Both the position numbers and the translations under genes were made by a program. A stretch of DNA of 64,000 nt, taken from positions 3,266,291 through 3,330,290 of the forward strand of contig OY282460.1 in NCBI GenBank assembly GCA_958296295.1, given 5' to 3'. Shown here in pieces: positions 18,948 to 27,898 of the stretch; position 1 is the stretch's first letter; each line of letters opens with the position of its first letter. Under the pieces are notes generated by a model that saw only the letters and a program-made list of their open reading frames with translations, ran no database searches and was not told where the DNA came from. The stretch comes from an uncultured Pseudomonadales bacterium (GTDB lineage: Bacteria; Pseudomonadota; Gammaproteobacteria; Pseudomonadales; Azotimanducaceae).

Positions 18948-19796
18948 ATGAACGACGACCGGGCAAGGCGGGAGGGGCGTCTGGCCGGCAAGGCAGCGTG
19001 GGTCACCGGCTCTTCACGCGGCATCGGGCGGGTGGTCGCCGACCACTTGGCCGGTCTTGGGGCGCGGGTGGTCGTTCACGGCACAACCCCGCACTCCACG
19101 CGAGCGTTCAACGAGGCGGAGTCGTTGGACGCGGTGGCGTCCGCCATCGCCGAGGCCCACGGCGCCGACGTGCTGGCGGTGCATGGCGATCTCGCATCGG
19201 AAGACGCCGTGAGGGAAATCTGCGCCAGCATCCGCGACCGTTTCGGCCGCATCGACATCCTCGTCAACAACGCCGGCGGCGACATCGGCGCGCAAGGAGC
19301 GATGGGCGAGAAGGCCGGCAAACCAGTGGTCAACGACGCGTTGGGCGTGTCCGTGGCCGATGTCCGCACGGTGCTGGAACGCAACTTGCTAACGTGCATC
19401 CTCGTCTGCCGCGAAGTCGCGCCGGAGATGATGGCGCGCGGCCGCGGGTGGATCGTCACCATCGGCAGCATCGCCGGCCTCGGCGGCCACCGCTCGGAAG
19501 TGATCTACGGCACCGCCAAGGCGGCCGTCCACGAGTACACGCGCTGCCTCGCCGCCCAGCTTCGCCCGCACGGCGTATACGCCAACGTCATCGCGCCGGG
19601 CGAGATCATCACCGCCCGCTTCGTCGCCAGCCGCCCCACGCGGGAGGAACGCAAGACGCGCGAAGGCGCGCTCACGCGCTACGGCTGGCCGGAGGAGGTG
19701 GCGCGCACGGTGGAGTTTCTGGTCACGCCGGATTCCTCGTACATCTCCGGCCAAGTGCTGCGGGTGGATGGTGGCGCGCAGTTGTTCCCGGCCTGA
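18948..19796 (+). CDS. SDR-family oxidoreductase
   Basis: This 282-residue short-chain dehydrogenase/reductase has the cofactor motif TGSSRGIGR near residue 22, NNAGG near 108, catalytic Ser in GSIAG, YxxxK as YGTAK, and a C-terminal VDGGAQLF. There is an insert of about 20 residues after NNAGG. The Arg/His-rich turn after strand 2 favours NADP but is not decisive. ATG is preceded by GGAGCGAGACGG. The dehydrogenase that follows begins five bases later, so both likely act in one catabolic pathway. Confidence 0.87.
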   Translation: MNDDRARREGRLAGKAAWVTGSSRGIGRVVADHLAGLGARVVVHGTTPHSTRAFNEAESLDAVASAIAEAHGADVLAVHGDLASEDAVREICASIRDRFGRIDILVNNAGGDIGAQGAMGEKAGKPVVNDALGVSVADVRTVLERNLLTCILVCREVAPEMMARGRGWIVTIGSIAGLGGHRSEVIYGTAKAAVHEYTRCLAAQLRPHGVYANVIAPGEIITARFVASRPTREERKTREGALTRYGWPEEVARTVEFLVTPDSSYISGQVLRVDGGAQLFPA

Positions 19797-19800
19797 GCCG

Positions 19801-20892
19801 GTGCCGCCCGCGTCCAAGACGGTCGCCGTCATCGAAGGGGACGACGCCGCTCCAGAGGCCATGCGCCCGGTGGTGGCGCTGCTTGACGAGTTGCGGCTCG
19901 GCGTGCGGTGGACGTATCCGCCGGTCGGCGCCAGAGCGGAACGCGAAACCGGCTCGACGTTCCCGCCAGCCGCCAAAGCGGCGATCGACGCCGCCGACAC
20001 CACCCTGTTCGGTTCCACCAGCGGCAAATCCGGCGCCGCGCTCTCGTATCTGCGGTGGGGCAAGGAGACTTACGCCAACGTGCGACCGTGCCGCCACATG
20101 CCCGGCTGCGCCAGCCCGCTGGCGACACCCGCTGGCATCGACTTCGTGATCGTGCGCGAGAACTTGGAAGACCTCTACGTCGGCGTGGAAGGCGCCCTTC
20201 GAGATCTTGCCCCGCTAAACCTGATCGGGCGCACGACGCGGCGGCCCGTCCACGCGCTCGGCGAAGGATGCTACGCCGTGAAAGCCATCACCGAGCGCGG
20301 CACGGAACGGGTGGTGCGCTTCGCCTTCGAGCTGGCGCGCACGCGCGCGCAGACGCCGGAACGGGCGGGAAGTCGCCAACCGAAGGTGACCTGCGCCACC
20401 AAACACAACATGCTGCCGGGCACCGACGGGTTGTTCTTGGGCGTGGCGCGGGAGGTCGCCAAGGCCTACCCCGATGTGGAGTTCGAGTTCTTCATCGTGG
20501 ACGACTTCGCATGCCGGATGATCCGCGAGCCGCAACGCTTGGACGTGGTGGTGATGCCGAACCAGTACGGCGACATCCTCTCGGACGCCGCCGGCGGTTT
20601 GCTCGGGAGCTTGGGTTTGGCGCCGAGCGGCTGTTACGGGCACGACTACGCCTACTTCGAGCCGGCGCACGGCACCGCGCCGGACATCGCCGGCAAGGGC
20701 GTCATAAACCCCACGGCGACTTTGCTTTCCGCCACGATGATGCTCGCGCATCTGGGGTTGGCGCCGGCGGCGCGGCGCATCGAGGAGGCGGTGGCGCGCG
20801 TCTACGCCGAGGGTGCCAATCTAACGCCGGACCAAGGCGGAACGGCGACCACGCAAGCGTTCTGCGATGCCGTCGCTCGAGCGCTCGGTTGA
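19801..20892 (+). CDS. Isocitrate/isopropylmalate-family dehydrogenase
   Basis: This 363-residue beta-decarboxylating dehydrogenase shows a substrate loop with NVRPCRHMPG, IVRENLEDLYVGVEG, catalytic TKHNM, metal-binding Asp motif VMPNQYGDILSDAAGG and the NAD-loop EPAHGTAPDIAGKG. The usual N-terminal GDGIGPE is replaced by EGDDAAPE. The pattern resembles isocitrate or homoisocitrate dehydrogenases more than isopropylmalate dehydrogenase, but the exact substrate cannot be assigned. GTG at 19801 lies directly after the SDR stop; a longer start inside the SDR is possible but less likely. Confidence 0.85.
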   Translation: MPPASKTVAVIEGDDAAPEAMRPVVALLDELRLGVRWTYPPVGARAERETGSTFPPAAKAAIDAADTTLFGSTSGKSGAALSYLRWGKETYANVRPCRHMPGCASPLATPAGIDFVIVRENLEDLYVGVEGALRDLAPLNLIGRTTRRPVHALGEGCYAVKAITERGTERVVRFAFELARTRAQTPERAGSRQPKVTCATKHNMLPGTDGLFLGVAREVAKAYPDVEFEFFIVDDFACRMIREPQRLDVVVMPNQYGDILSDAAGGLLGSLGLAPSGCYGHDYAYFEPAHGTAPDIAGKGVINPTATLLSATMMLAHLGLAPAARRIEEAVARVYAEGANLTPDQGGTATTQAFCDAVARALG

Positions 20893-21089
20893 TGTCCGGC
20901 AACGCCTTGCCGCCCCCAGAGATCAAGCCAAGCGCCGGGCCAAGGCCGGCGGCGTGACGGCCCAACGGCCGCGGCAGGCGGGTTGTTCGTCGCAGCCGGG
21001 CGATTGTTCCGCATGGGTTTGGGGCCGCTTGGCTTTCCGAGGCCGCGCCCGTTCATCACGGCGAATCGAACCGCCAAGGCGTGTGGCCC

Positions 21090-21869
21090 ATGTCTGAACC
21101 CTATTGGGAAGTGCGCGATGGCGATGGGCCGCACCTGCTGCTCATCCACGGGTTCCTTTCCAGCCGGGCGCAGTGGCTGGCGAACCTCGATGCGTTGGCC
21201 GCGGTGTGCCGCCCGGTGGTGATGGAACTCTACGGACACGGCCGCTCGCCGGTTCCCGCGGCGGGGCGCCGTTTCGAGACCGGCGCCTACGCAGGCGCCA
21301 TAGACCGCATCCGCGAACGCTTGGGAGTGGCCGAGTGGTTCGTGTGCGGCTACTCGCTCGGCGCGGCCATCAGCATCCGCTACGCGCTGGACTACGCCGA
21401 GCGCGTGCGCGGCCACGTCTTCACCAACTCCACCTCCGCGTTTGCCGAGGCGAGCCTCATCGACGCTTGGCGGGCCAACGCCGCGCCAGTCGCGGCGCGC
21501 ATTCGCTCCGGCGGCAGCGCGGCCGTAGACGGCCTGGCCGTGCATCCGCGCCGGGCGCGGCGCCTGCCGAAGGGTCTACGCGAAGCCTTGGTGCGCGACG
21601 CCGCGTTGCTCGATCCCGAAGGCGTGGCGCGGGCATTCGAGCACACCATGCCCACCGCGTCCGTGCGCGCCCGTCTAAGCCACAACGCCCGTCCGGCGCT
21701 CTTGGTTTGCGGCCGCCGCGAACGTCGATTCGCGCCGCACCGCCAACACGCCGAGGCGGTGATGCCCAACCTCTCCATCGTGGATGTGGACAGCGGCCAC
21801 GCCGTGAACATGCAGGCGGCGCCGGCCTTCAACGCGGCGGTGGCGGAGTTCGTGGGGGAGCATTCGTGA
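21090..21869 (+). CDS. Alpha/beta-fold hydrolase
   Basis: This 259-residue alpha/beta hydrolase has an oxyanion segment LLIHGFLSS, nucleophile elbow CGYSLGAA (Ser) and terminal His in VDSGHAVN. A cap region lies between residues 125 and 190. ATG 21090 was chosen because the protein then begins directly before the first strand; GTG 21081 is also possible. It overlaps the acyltransferase start by GTGA, suggesting joint work on lipids or esters. The substrate is unknown. The upstream gap (20893-21089) contains only a 21-codon ORF that I do not support. Confidence 0.85.
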   Translation: MSEPYWEVRDGDGPHLLLIHGFLSSRAQWLANLDALAAVCRPVVMELYGHGRSPVPAAGRRFETGAYAGAIDRIRERLGVAEWFVCGYSLGAAISIRYALDYAERVRGHVFTNSTSAFAEASLIDAWRANAAPVAARIRSGGSAAVDGLAVHPRRARRLPKGLREALVRDAALLDPEGVARAFEHTMPTASVRARLSHNARPALLVCGRRERRFAPHRQHAEAVMPNLSIVDVDSGHAVNMQAAPAFNAAVAEFVGEHS

Positions 21870-22681
21870 CCCACATCGTGGACACGCTAATCGCCGAACG
21901 CGCCACCCGCTGGATGCGCCATCCGACGGTGTGGGCGCATGTGCGGCGCTGGCTGGGCCCGGTCCTGCTCTACGACACCGCCAAGGCGATGGCCGACCAG
22001 ATCGCCCCGCTCAGCGCCGAGGCGACATTGGCATTCATGCTCCGCACGCTCGCGATGCGGGTTGCCGTTAGCGGATTGGAGCATGTGCCCCGGCAAGGCG
22101 TGGCGGTGGTGACGCCCAACCACCCGGCCGGCATCGCCGACGGCATAGCCGTGTACGACGCTCTGAAACGGGTGCGCGACGACGTCACCTTCGTCGCCAA
22201 CCGCGACGCCGTGCGCATCTCCCCCGGATTGGCCGAGATGATCGTGCCCGTGGAATGGCGCGACGACGCCCGCACTCGCGCCAAGACCCGCGAGACCTTG
22301 AAGGCGATGCGTCGGGCTTTTCGAGACGGCCGCCTGGTGGTGGTGTTTCCGTCCGGCCGCTTGGCTCGCCCAACACCCTTGGGCTTGCGCGAACGCCCGT
22401 GGCAGCCGACCGCTTTCGCGCTGGCGCGGAAGCACAACGCGCCGGTGTTGCCTGTGCATGTGCAAGGCCACAACTCGCTGCTGTACTACCTGCTCTGGTT
22501 CTGCAACCGCGAGCTTAAAGACATGACGTTGTTCCGCGAGGTGATCAACAAGCGCAACGGGCGCTACCGAATCGCGATTGGCGAACCGTTCGCCCCGGTG
22601 GGCGACCCGGCCGCGTTGGCGAAGGCGCTGCGTCAATTCGTCGTGCGCGGGATGCCGCGAGGCCGCCGGCGTTTCGCATGA
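21866..22681 (+). CDS. 1-acylglycerol-3-phosphate acyltransferase-like protein (PlsC family)
   Basis: This 271-residue protein shows the acyltransferase block I as NHPAGIADG (His plus Asp, five-residue spacing as seen in one PlsC subgroup) and VVFPSGR matching the EGTRS-type block. A mildly hydrophobic helix lies near residues 45-65. The family transfers acyl groups to glycerophosphate or other lipid hydroxyls at the inner membrane. GTG start overlaps the stop of the hydrolase gene (GTGA). Confidence 0.82.
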   Translation: MTHIVDTLIAERATRWMRHPTVWAHVRRWLGPVLLYDTAKAMADQIAPLSAEATLAFMLRTLAMRVAVSGLEHVPRQGVAVVTPNHPAGIADGIAVYDALKRVRDDVTFVANRDAVRISPGLAEMIVPVEWRDDARTRAKTRETLKAMRRAFRDGRLVVVFPSGRLARPTPLGLRERPWQPTAFALARKHNAPVLPVHVQGHNSLLYYLLWFCNRELKDMTLFREVINKRNGRYRIAIGEPFAPVGDPAALAKALRQFVVRGMPRGRRRFA

Positions 22682-22727
22682 CCAGCGACGCGTTGACGGG
22701 CGAGCCGAGCCGAGACGACAAGGCCGG

Positions 22728-23375
22728 TCACGCGAATCGGGCGTTCAACCAGCGTCCGATGTCCGCGATCTCCTCCGGGCACACCTGATGACCCATGCCG
22801 TATTCGCGCCATTCCACCCGGTAGCCGAGCGCTTTCAACGCCTCGCGGGACGTAATTCCACGGACTATGGGAATTAAGGGATCCATTTGTCCATGTGCCA
22901 TGAGAATTGGAGTATCTATGCTGGAAAAGCTGACTTCCTCAGCAAGCCTCTCGTGGTCGTGAACATAGGTGGAGAGGGCCATCACGCCGCCGAACCGAGT
23001 GGGCGAGCGGAGCCCCAAGTGCAAAGCGACCACGCCGCCTTGCGAGAACCCCGCAAGCACGATGCGCGCCCGCGGCGTTCCCCGCTCCTCCTCCGCGCGA
23101 ACCAGTTCCTCCACCGCTTGGGCGGAAGCGCGGATGTCCTCGGTGCCGGCGAGCGGTTGGCGCGGATTCACGTCGTACCAAGCTCGCATTTGTTCGCCGG
23201 CGTTGATGGTGACTGGGCGCTTCGGCGCGTGGGGAAAGACAAAACGCAGCGGCGATTCGAGCTCGAGCATCGGCACGATGGGCTCGAAATCGTGCCCGTC
23301 CGCGCCGAGGCCGTGCAACCAGAGGACTGTTCCGGCCGCGGCCGCGGCGTCTAGCTCGACGGCTTCAAGCGTCAC
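22728..23375 (-). CDS. Phospholipase/carboxylesterase family hydrolase
   Basis: This 215-residue serine esterase has LWLHGLGADGHDF (oxyanion), LAGFSQGG (nucleophile Ser), HGQMDPLIPI (Asp) and GMGHQVCPEE (His), matching the YpfH/EstB acyl-protein thioesterase-like family. GTG at 23375 gives the usual family length, while an upstream start would add 25 unconserved residues. The GTGA overlap with the preceding small ORF suggests coupled translation. Confidence 0.87.
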   Translation of the reverse strand: MTLEAVELDAAAAAGTVLWLHGLGADGHDFEPIVPMLELESPLRFVFPHAPKRPVTINAGEQMRAWYDVNPRQPLAGTEDIRASAQAVEELVRAEEERGTPRARIVLAGFSQGGVVALHLGLRSPTRFGGVMALSTYVHDHERLAEEVSFSSIDTPILMAHGQMDPLIPIVRGITSREALKALGYRVEWREYGMGHQVCPEEIADIGRWLNARFA

Positions 23376-23602
23376 TGGCGGCGTTGCTTTGGCTGCTCGC
23401 CGGCGGTGTTCGGCGAGCGCGACGCATGACTTCGGGGCGTCTCGGCGCAAGGCGAGTGCGGCGCGTACCCTTCCGGCAACAGCGGCAGGGCCGCCCCTTC
23501 AAGAAGCGCGGCCAGCCGTGCCGCCGCCGTTGCGCCGAAGCGCTCCTCCGCCAAACGGCAGATCGCTTGCATGCGCTCTTGCGCGAGCGACTGCTCAGGC
23601 AT
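23372..23602 (-). CDS. Small hypothetical protein, possibly C-terminal remnant of Rpn nuclease
   Basis: This ORF of 76 residues starts with ATG at 23602, directly downstream of a degenerate Rpn-like region. Residues 5-37 form a charged helix (QERMQAICRLAEERFGATAA) similar to helical tails of Rpn/YhgA-type proteins; the remaining half is Pro/Ser-rich and probably unstructured. Its stop overlaps the esterase start. It could be a remnant still translated or a spurious ORF. Confidence 0.35.
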   Translation of the reverse strand: MPEQSLAQERMQAICRLAEERFGATAAARLAALLEGAALPLLPEGYAPHSPCAETPRSHASRSPNTAGEQPKQRRQ

Positions 23603-24170
23603 GGCGACCTTCGTTGCGTCTCATTGTTTGGCGTGCCTCCATCCGCATCGCTTGGTCTCGTTCGTCATGCAACCACGGGGGCGCACGGCCTTGGTTCCAC
23701 AGTGCCCTTTTGCGAACGCGACCGCTATCGTGGCGCGTTCGGGCCAACGCCTGCCGACCTCCCGCAGCGGTTCGTCGCCCGTCGCGCAGCGCACGGTCTC
23801 CTTGCCGACACCTCCAAGCGTTCCGGGTCCGCTTCGACGGCCAGCACGCGGGCCAGACGACCCGCGGTCGGCGCACCGATCCGCGCCGCCGCCATGCGCC
23901 GCAGCAGCCGGCGCTCGTGCGCGACGCCCTCCGCAGTCCGGATCGTCCGCCGTGGCGTGCCGCCCGTCAAGCACCGCGTGCCGCTGCCGCGGCTGGAACG
24001 CCGACAGCGCCGGTACTCCGCCGGCAGCTTGCGCAGGGCGCCGTAGTCCGCGTCGAGGGCATCCCGCGGGAACAGGCTGCGCAGCAGGTACGCCACCATC
24101 TCCGGGAAGGCGTGGAGGCGCTTGCAGATCGGGCCGGTGCCCGGCACGCAGAATCCGATTCCATGCCGGG
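23603..24170 (-). pseudogene. Rpn/YhgA-like nuclease remnant
   Basis: Around 24160-24030 the minus strand reads KRLHAFPEMVAYLLRSLF and then YGALRKLPAEY, which match the start of recombination-promoting nuclease (Rpn, PD-(D/E)XK) proteins, where HPEMVRDLLRGF and LPxxYV are typical. The catalytic core that should follow is not readable in any frame. It is bounded by the small ORF at 23372 and the IS4 element. The segment 24171-24441 is unassigned. Confidence 0.45.
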
Positions 24171-24441
24171 CTGGCCGCTGTCCCGTTGTTCGCCGCTGGC
24201 TTAAGTCGTCTCCGCCAATGCAGGGCCATCCCGAAGTTGGCGCCAAGTCGTTGAGGCGGCAGGGGAAGATTGACCGGTGCTGCGCGAAGGGCGGGCCGAT
24301 GGAACGGGGACTGGCGCAGCTGAGCTTCGTTGTCCCGAACAACGACCGCAGCGACGACCCGGCCGGCACGGCCGTGCTCCAAGCGCTCCCAAAGGGCGTG
24401 GGGACTGCCAAGCGGCACCATCGGGCGCTGCCCCATGTGCG

Positions 24442-25718
24442 CTAACTTGATTTTCTGAAAAATGGAAAGTAGTCCAGAATTTGTTGTCGACGTCTGCGCG
24501 GCGGGTCGGCGAGGGAGCGGGAGACGACGTTCCAGGTCTCGAACGTGCGCGCCAGCGAAAACGCTGGCTCGATGGCGCGCCGCACCTGATGGAGCGCGAA
24601 GTCGAAGTCACGCCAGGGACTGCTCCGGGAAGGCTCGGCGGAAGTCGAAGCCCCAGGGGGAAAGGGCCGCCGCGTGGCGGAGCGTCTTCTCGACCAGCAG
24701 GGCCACCAGCAGCTTGCCGTACAGCCACGCCCGGGCGCTGTCGGAGTCGCGCTTGGGCGGATGGCCCAGCCCGGCCAGCGACTTGAAGCGCTTGAACACG
24801 AGCTCCACCTGCCAGCGCAGGCGGTACCAGCGCAGAACCGCCGCGGCGTCGAACCCGGATTCCGGGAACGTGGTGAACACGATCACGTGCTTGGCGTGCT
24901 CCAGCGTCTCCGGGCGCAGCCGCTGCCGCATGCGCGACGCCCGGCGCCGCAGCTTGGCGACCGCCAGGCGCGCCGCCTCGCGGGTCTTGCGGATGGCGCA
25001 CACCCGGCCCGCCACCGCCTCGCCGCCCTCGACCGCCACCACCGCCGGCCAGACGCCGACGTCGCCGGCGCGCTTCAGCGACGACACCGCGCCGCGCAGG
25101 TCGAACGCCTCCCCGTCCGCTCCGCGCAGCCGCAGCGCCCCGGTGTTCACGCGCACCGTCGCGTGGCCGCCGCGGTCCGCCACGTGGCGCAGGCCCGACC
25201 CGGTCGAAAAGCCCGGTCCGCCAGCACCAGGTCGCCCGGCGCCACCGGAAAGCGCGCCAGCGTCTCGCCCGTCCCGGCCCCCTTCGCCGGCGTCAACTCG
25301 AAGAAGTCGCACGCCAGCGACGGCAGCCGAACGCAGTAGCGCCGCCGCCACTGCGACCCCCGCCCCGGCTCCCGCACTATCGTGCCGTCCACCGCGCGCG
25401 CCGATGCGCCGTCCTCCGCCGACGCCCCGTTCTCCCGGAACAGCTCCACGCACATCCGGCGCAGCCACTCCGACGACTTGCGCAGCCGCTCGGCAGCGCC
25501 ATGTCCGACAGGTCCGCAAGTCCCGCCTCGCGCGCCCGAACCACCGTCTCCCGCAGCGAACGGCCGCAGCCCAGGTGGATCAGCAGCGTCCGCAGCAGGC
25601 GGTCCGCCGACTTGTCCTTGCGCAGCCCCTTCAGCGCGCCCGTCTCCGCCGCCAGCTCCCGCCAGTTCCCCGGCAGCAGCGACGACAGCAGCTCCCAGTC
25701 CCGATCCGCCATCTCCAT
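24442..25718 (-). mobile_element. IS4-family transposase, frameshifted
   Basis: An IS4-type DDE transposase can be reassembled over four frame segments. The N-terminal part begins MEMADRDWELLSSLLPGNW at 25718. The middle has Asp in ARAVDGTIV and Asp in LVLADRAF. The C-terminal part has Glu in RWQVELVFKRFKSL. The tail runs as RDFDFALHQVRRAIEPAF to a TAG at 24442. Frame changes lie near 25494, 25205 and 24610. No clear terminal inverted repeats were found by eye. It cannot make an active transposase as written. Confidence 0.8.
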
Positions 25719-25759
25719 CGCCCGACCTCCTTGTCAAGACGATCCGCACCATATCCAAC

Positions 25760-25911
25760 TCAGAGCTCCTTACGGAGTTCGTCGATGTCTTTGCGGACCT
25801 CCCGCATTCTTCACGGACTTCCCGCAGCGCCGAAAGGATGAGCACTGCCACCACCACGACGCCGAACATCGTCGCGCCAACCGCGAGAACCGCCGTCAAC
25901 TCCGCGCTCAT
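25760..25911 (-). pseudogene. Small membrane-anchored coiled-coil protein, frameshifted
   Basis: ATG at 25911 opens MSAELTAVLAVGATMFGVVV, a single TM helix, followed by a charged heptad segment REVREE. One base later the +1 frame continues coherently as MREVRKDIDELRKEL and stops at 25760-25762. A one-base deletion therefore splits a protein of about 50 residues. Short proteins with an N-terminal TM helix and a coiled coil of this kind are widespread and uncharacterised. Confidence 0.55.
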
Positions 25912-25989
25912 GGACGCAAGCCCACCACCACTTGGGTTCGGGCGCATCGCCTGAAACCGTTTCGGGGGCGGCGGGCCTCTGGCTCATCA

Positions 25990-26225
25990 TCGCCGCCACC
26001 AGCCCGGCCGCCTGCAGCCGGTTCTTCGTCCACGTGTGCGACCGCTCTCCGCCGTGCCTCTCCCGGCAGCGGTCGTGGAAGTGCGCCACCGACCACCCGG
26101 CGTAGCGCTCCTTGTAAAGCGCCTCCAGGCGAACCACCTGGTCCACCGGCGCGCTCCGGGCCGACACCTGCGACATCCGCTTGTCCGCCAGACCCTCCAA
26201 GGCCCTCCGAAAGCGGACAGATGAT
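25990..26225 (-). mobile_element. ISNCY-type transposase fragment
   Basis: The minus strand encodes RLEALYKERYAGWSVAHF, then HDRCRERHGG and TWTKNRLQAAGLV. This matches the segment of ISNCY-family transposases that follows the N-terminal helix-turn-helix (LYEERYxDFxxxHFxEKLxxxHG). Neither the HTH nor the catalytic core is present, so it is a short internal relic between the coiled-coil stub and the AAA-like gene. Confidence 0.5.
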
Positions 26226-26296
26226 GTGTCAATAATTGGCTGGCTTGCTCTAGGACTTTTTCGGCGCGTGGGCCGGCGAAGGGCTACAATGCGGCC

Positions 26297-27865
26297 ATGA
26301 GCGCCCCCGACGACGGCGCCGCCAAGCGCCGGCTGCCCATCGGCATCCAGACCTTCCGGGAAGTCCGCGGGGAGGGCTACTACTACGTGGACAAGACCGC
26401 CCATGTCCAGCGGATGACGGACGGCGGCAAGCACTACTTCCTGTCCCGCCCGCGGCGCTTCGGCAAGAGCCTGCTGCTGGACACCATCAAGGAGCTGTTC
26501 GAGGGCAGCGAGGAGCTGTTCCGGGGGCTGGCCATCCACGATCGATGGGACTGGGGCCGGCCCCATCCGGTGCTGCGGCTGGACTTCGGGGGCGGCGACT
26601 TCGAGCAGCCAGGCTGGCTGTCGGAGGACTTGACGCTGCAGTTGGAGGCCATTGAGAGGAGCGCCGGCGTCGCCGTCGGCAGCGGCAGCGCTCCGGCCCG
26701 CTTTCGCCGGCTGATTGCGGAGCTGCGCGAACGCAGCGGCCGGCGGGTGGCGGTACTGGTCGATGAGTACGACAAGCCGATTCTGGATGCGTTGGGAACG
26801 CCGGAGGTGGCGCGCGCCAACCGCAGTTTCCTGCGCGGCCTGTACTCCGTCATCAAGTCCTGCGACGCGCACATCGAGTTCACTTTGCTGACGGGAGTGA
26901 GCAAGTTCGCAAAAGTCAGCATCTTCTCCGGCCTGAACAACCTCACCGACATCACGCTTGATCCAGCCTACTCCACCATCTGCGGCTACACGGAACGGGA
27001 CTTGGACGAAGTGTTCGCGCCGGAGCTTCCGGGCTTGGACCGCGGCGAGGTGCGCCGCTGGTACAACGGCTACAGCTGGCTTGGCGCGGAGAAGGTGTAC
27101 AACCCCTTCGACATCCTGCTTTTGTTCCGGCAGCGCAAGTTCAAGGCGCACTGGTTCGAGACCGGCTCGCCGAAGTTCCTCGTCGACACCCTGCTGCGGC
27201 GCGGCGTCCCCACGCCGGACCTGGAGGGCATGGTCGGCACGGAGGCGCTGCTGTCCGCCTTCGACGTCGATGAGATGGCCGTGGAGGCGCTGCTGTTCCA
27301 GACCGGCTACCTGACCATCACCGGCGAGGACGCGGAGACCGGCTTGTCCCAGTACCGGCTGGGCTACCCGAACCGCGAGGTGCGCCAAAGCCTGAACGAG
27401 CGCCTGCTCGTGGCACTGCTGCCAGACGCCGCGCGGCGGCTGGCGCAGAAGACGTCGCTGCGCCGGCTGCTGGCGGACAACGACTTCGCCGGCCTGGAGG
27501 CCCTGCTGCGGGCCGTCTTCGCCGGCGTTCCCCACCAATGGCACACCCGGAACAACATCCGGGACTACGAGGGCTACCACGCCAGCGTGGTCTATTCGTA
27601 CTTCGCGTCGCAGGGCCTGGACTTGGTTGCGGAGGAGAGCGCCAGCGGCGGCCGCGCGGACATGGTGGTGCGCTCTGAAAGCGGCGTCTACGTTTTCGAG
27701 TTCAAGTCGGTGGAGAGGGCTTCGGGGCGGGCGCTGGCCCAAATCAAGGAAAAAGGCTACGCAAACAAGTACCTGCGCCTAGGCCGGCCAGTGCATCTGA
27801 TCGGCGTGGAGTTCAGCCGGGAGGACCGCAACATCGCCGCCTTCGAGGTGGCGCAGGCCGCGTAG
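26297..27865 (+). CDS. AAA-ATPase-like / PD-(D/E)XK nuclease domain protein (DUF1703 type)
   Basis: This is a 522-residue intact protein. The N-terminal AAA-ATPase-like domain (PF09820 type) contains YYYVDKTAHV, a P-loop-like SRPRRFGKSLLLD near residue 52 and Walker-B-like VLVDEYDKPI near 155. The C-terminal domain (DUF1703) carries a PD-(D/E)XK core: GRADMVVRSE and YVFEFKSVE near residues 450-475, followed by QIKEKGYANKY. It is thought to be a selfish or defence-related ATPase-nuclease with no established substrate. A second, divergent member lies at 58129-59880. It is flanked by transposon remnants and a sulfotransferase pseudogene. Confidence 0.85.
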   Translation: MSAPDDGAAKRRLPIGIQTFREVRGEGYYYVDKTAHVQRMTDGGKHYFLSRPRRFGKSLLLDTIKELFEGSEELFRGLAIHDRWDWGRPHPVLRLDFGGGDFEQPGWLSEDLTLQLEAIERSAGVAVGSGSAPARFRRLIAELRERSGRRVAVLVDEYDKPILDALGTPEVARANRSFLRGLYSVIKSCDAHIEFTLLTGVSKFAKVSIFSGLNNLTDITLDPAYSTICGYTERDLDEVFAPELPGLDRGEVRRWYNGYSWLGAEKVYNPFDILLLFRQRKFKAHWFETGSPKFLVDTLLRRGVPTPDLEGMVGTEALLSAFDVDEMAVEALLFQTGYLTITGEDAETGLSQYRLGYPNREVRQSLNERLLVALLPDAARRLAQKTSLRRLLADNDFAGLEALLRAVFAGVPHQWHTRNNIRDYEGYHASVVYSYFASQGLDLVAEESASGGRADMVVRSESGVYVFEFKSVERASGRALAQIKEKGYANKYLRLGRPVHLIGVEFSREDRNIAAFEVAQAA

Positions 27866-27898
27866 GGCAACCAAGACACCCGATTGCCCGCCTGTTGA

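Noticed and set aside
20892..20957. 21-codon ORF overlapping the stop of the dehydrogenase gene
   Set aside because: TGATG overlap is attractive, but the peptide is too short and Pro-rich, with no second evidence.
25811..27742. 643-codon minus-strand ORF opposite the AAA-like gene
   Set aside because: Mostly shadow; only the downstream end (about 25990-26225) carries genuine ISNCY-like sequence and is reported separately.
27867..27891. Possible Rho-independent terminator after the AAA-like gene (GGGCAA / TTGCCC)
   Set aside because: The stem is only six pairs with a 13-base loop, and no T-run follows.
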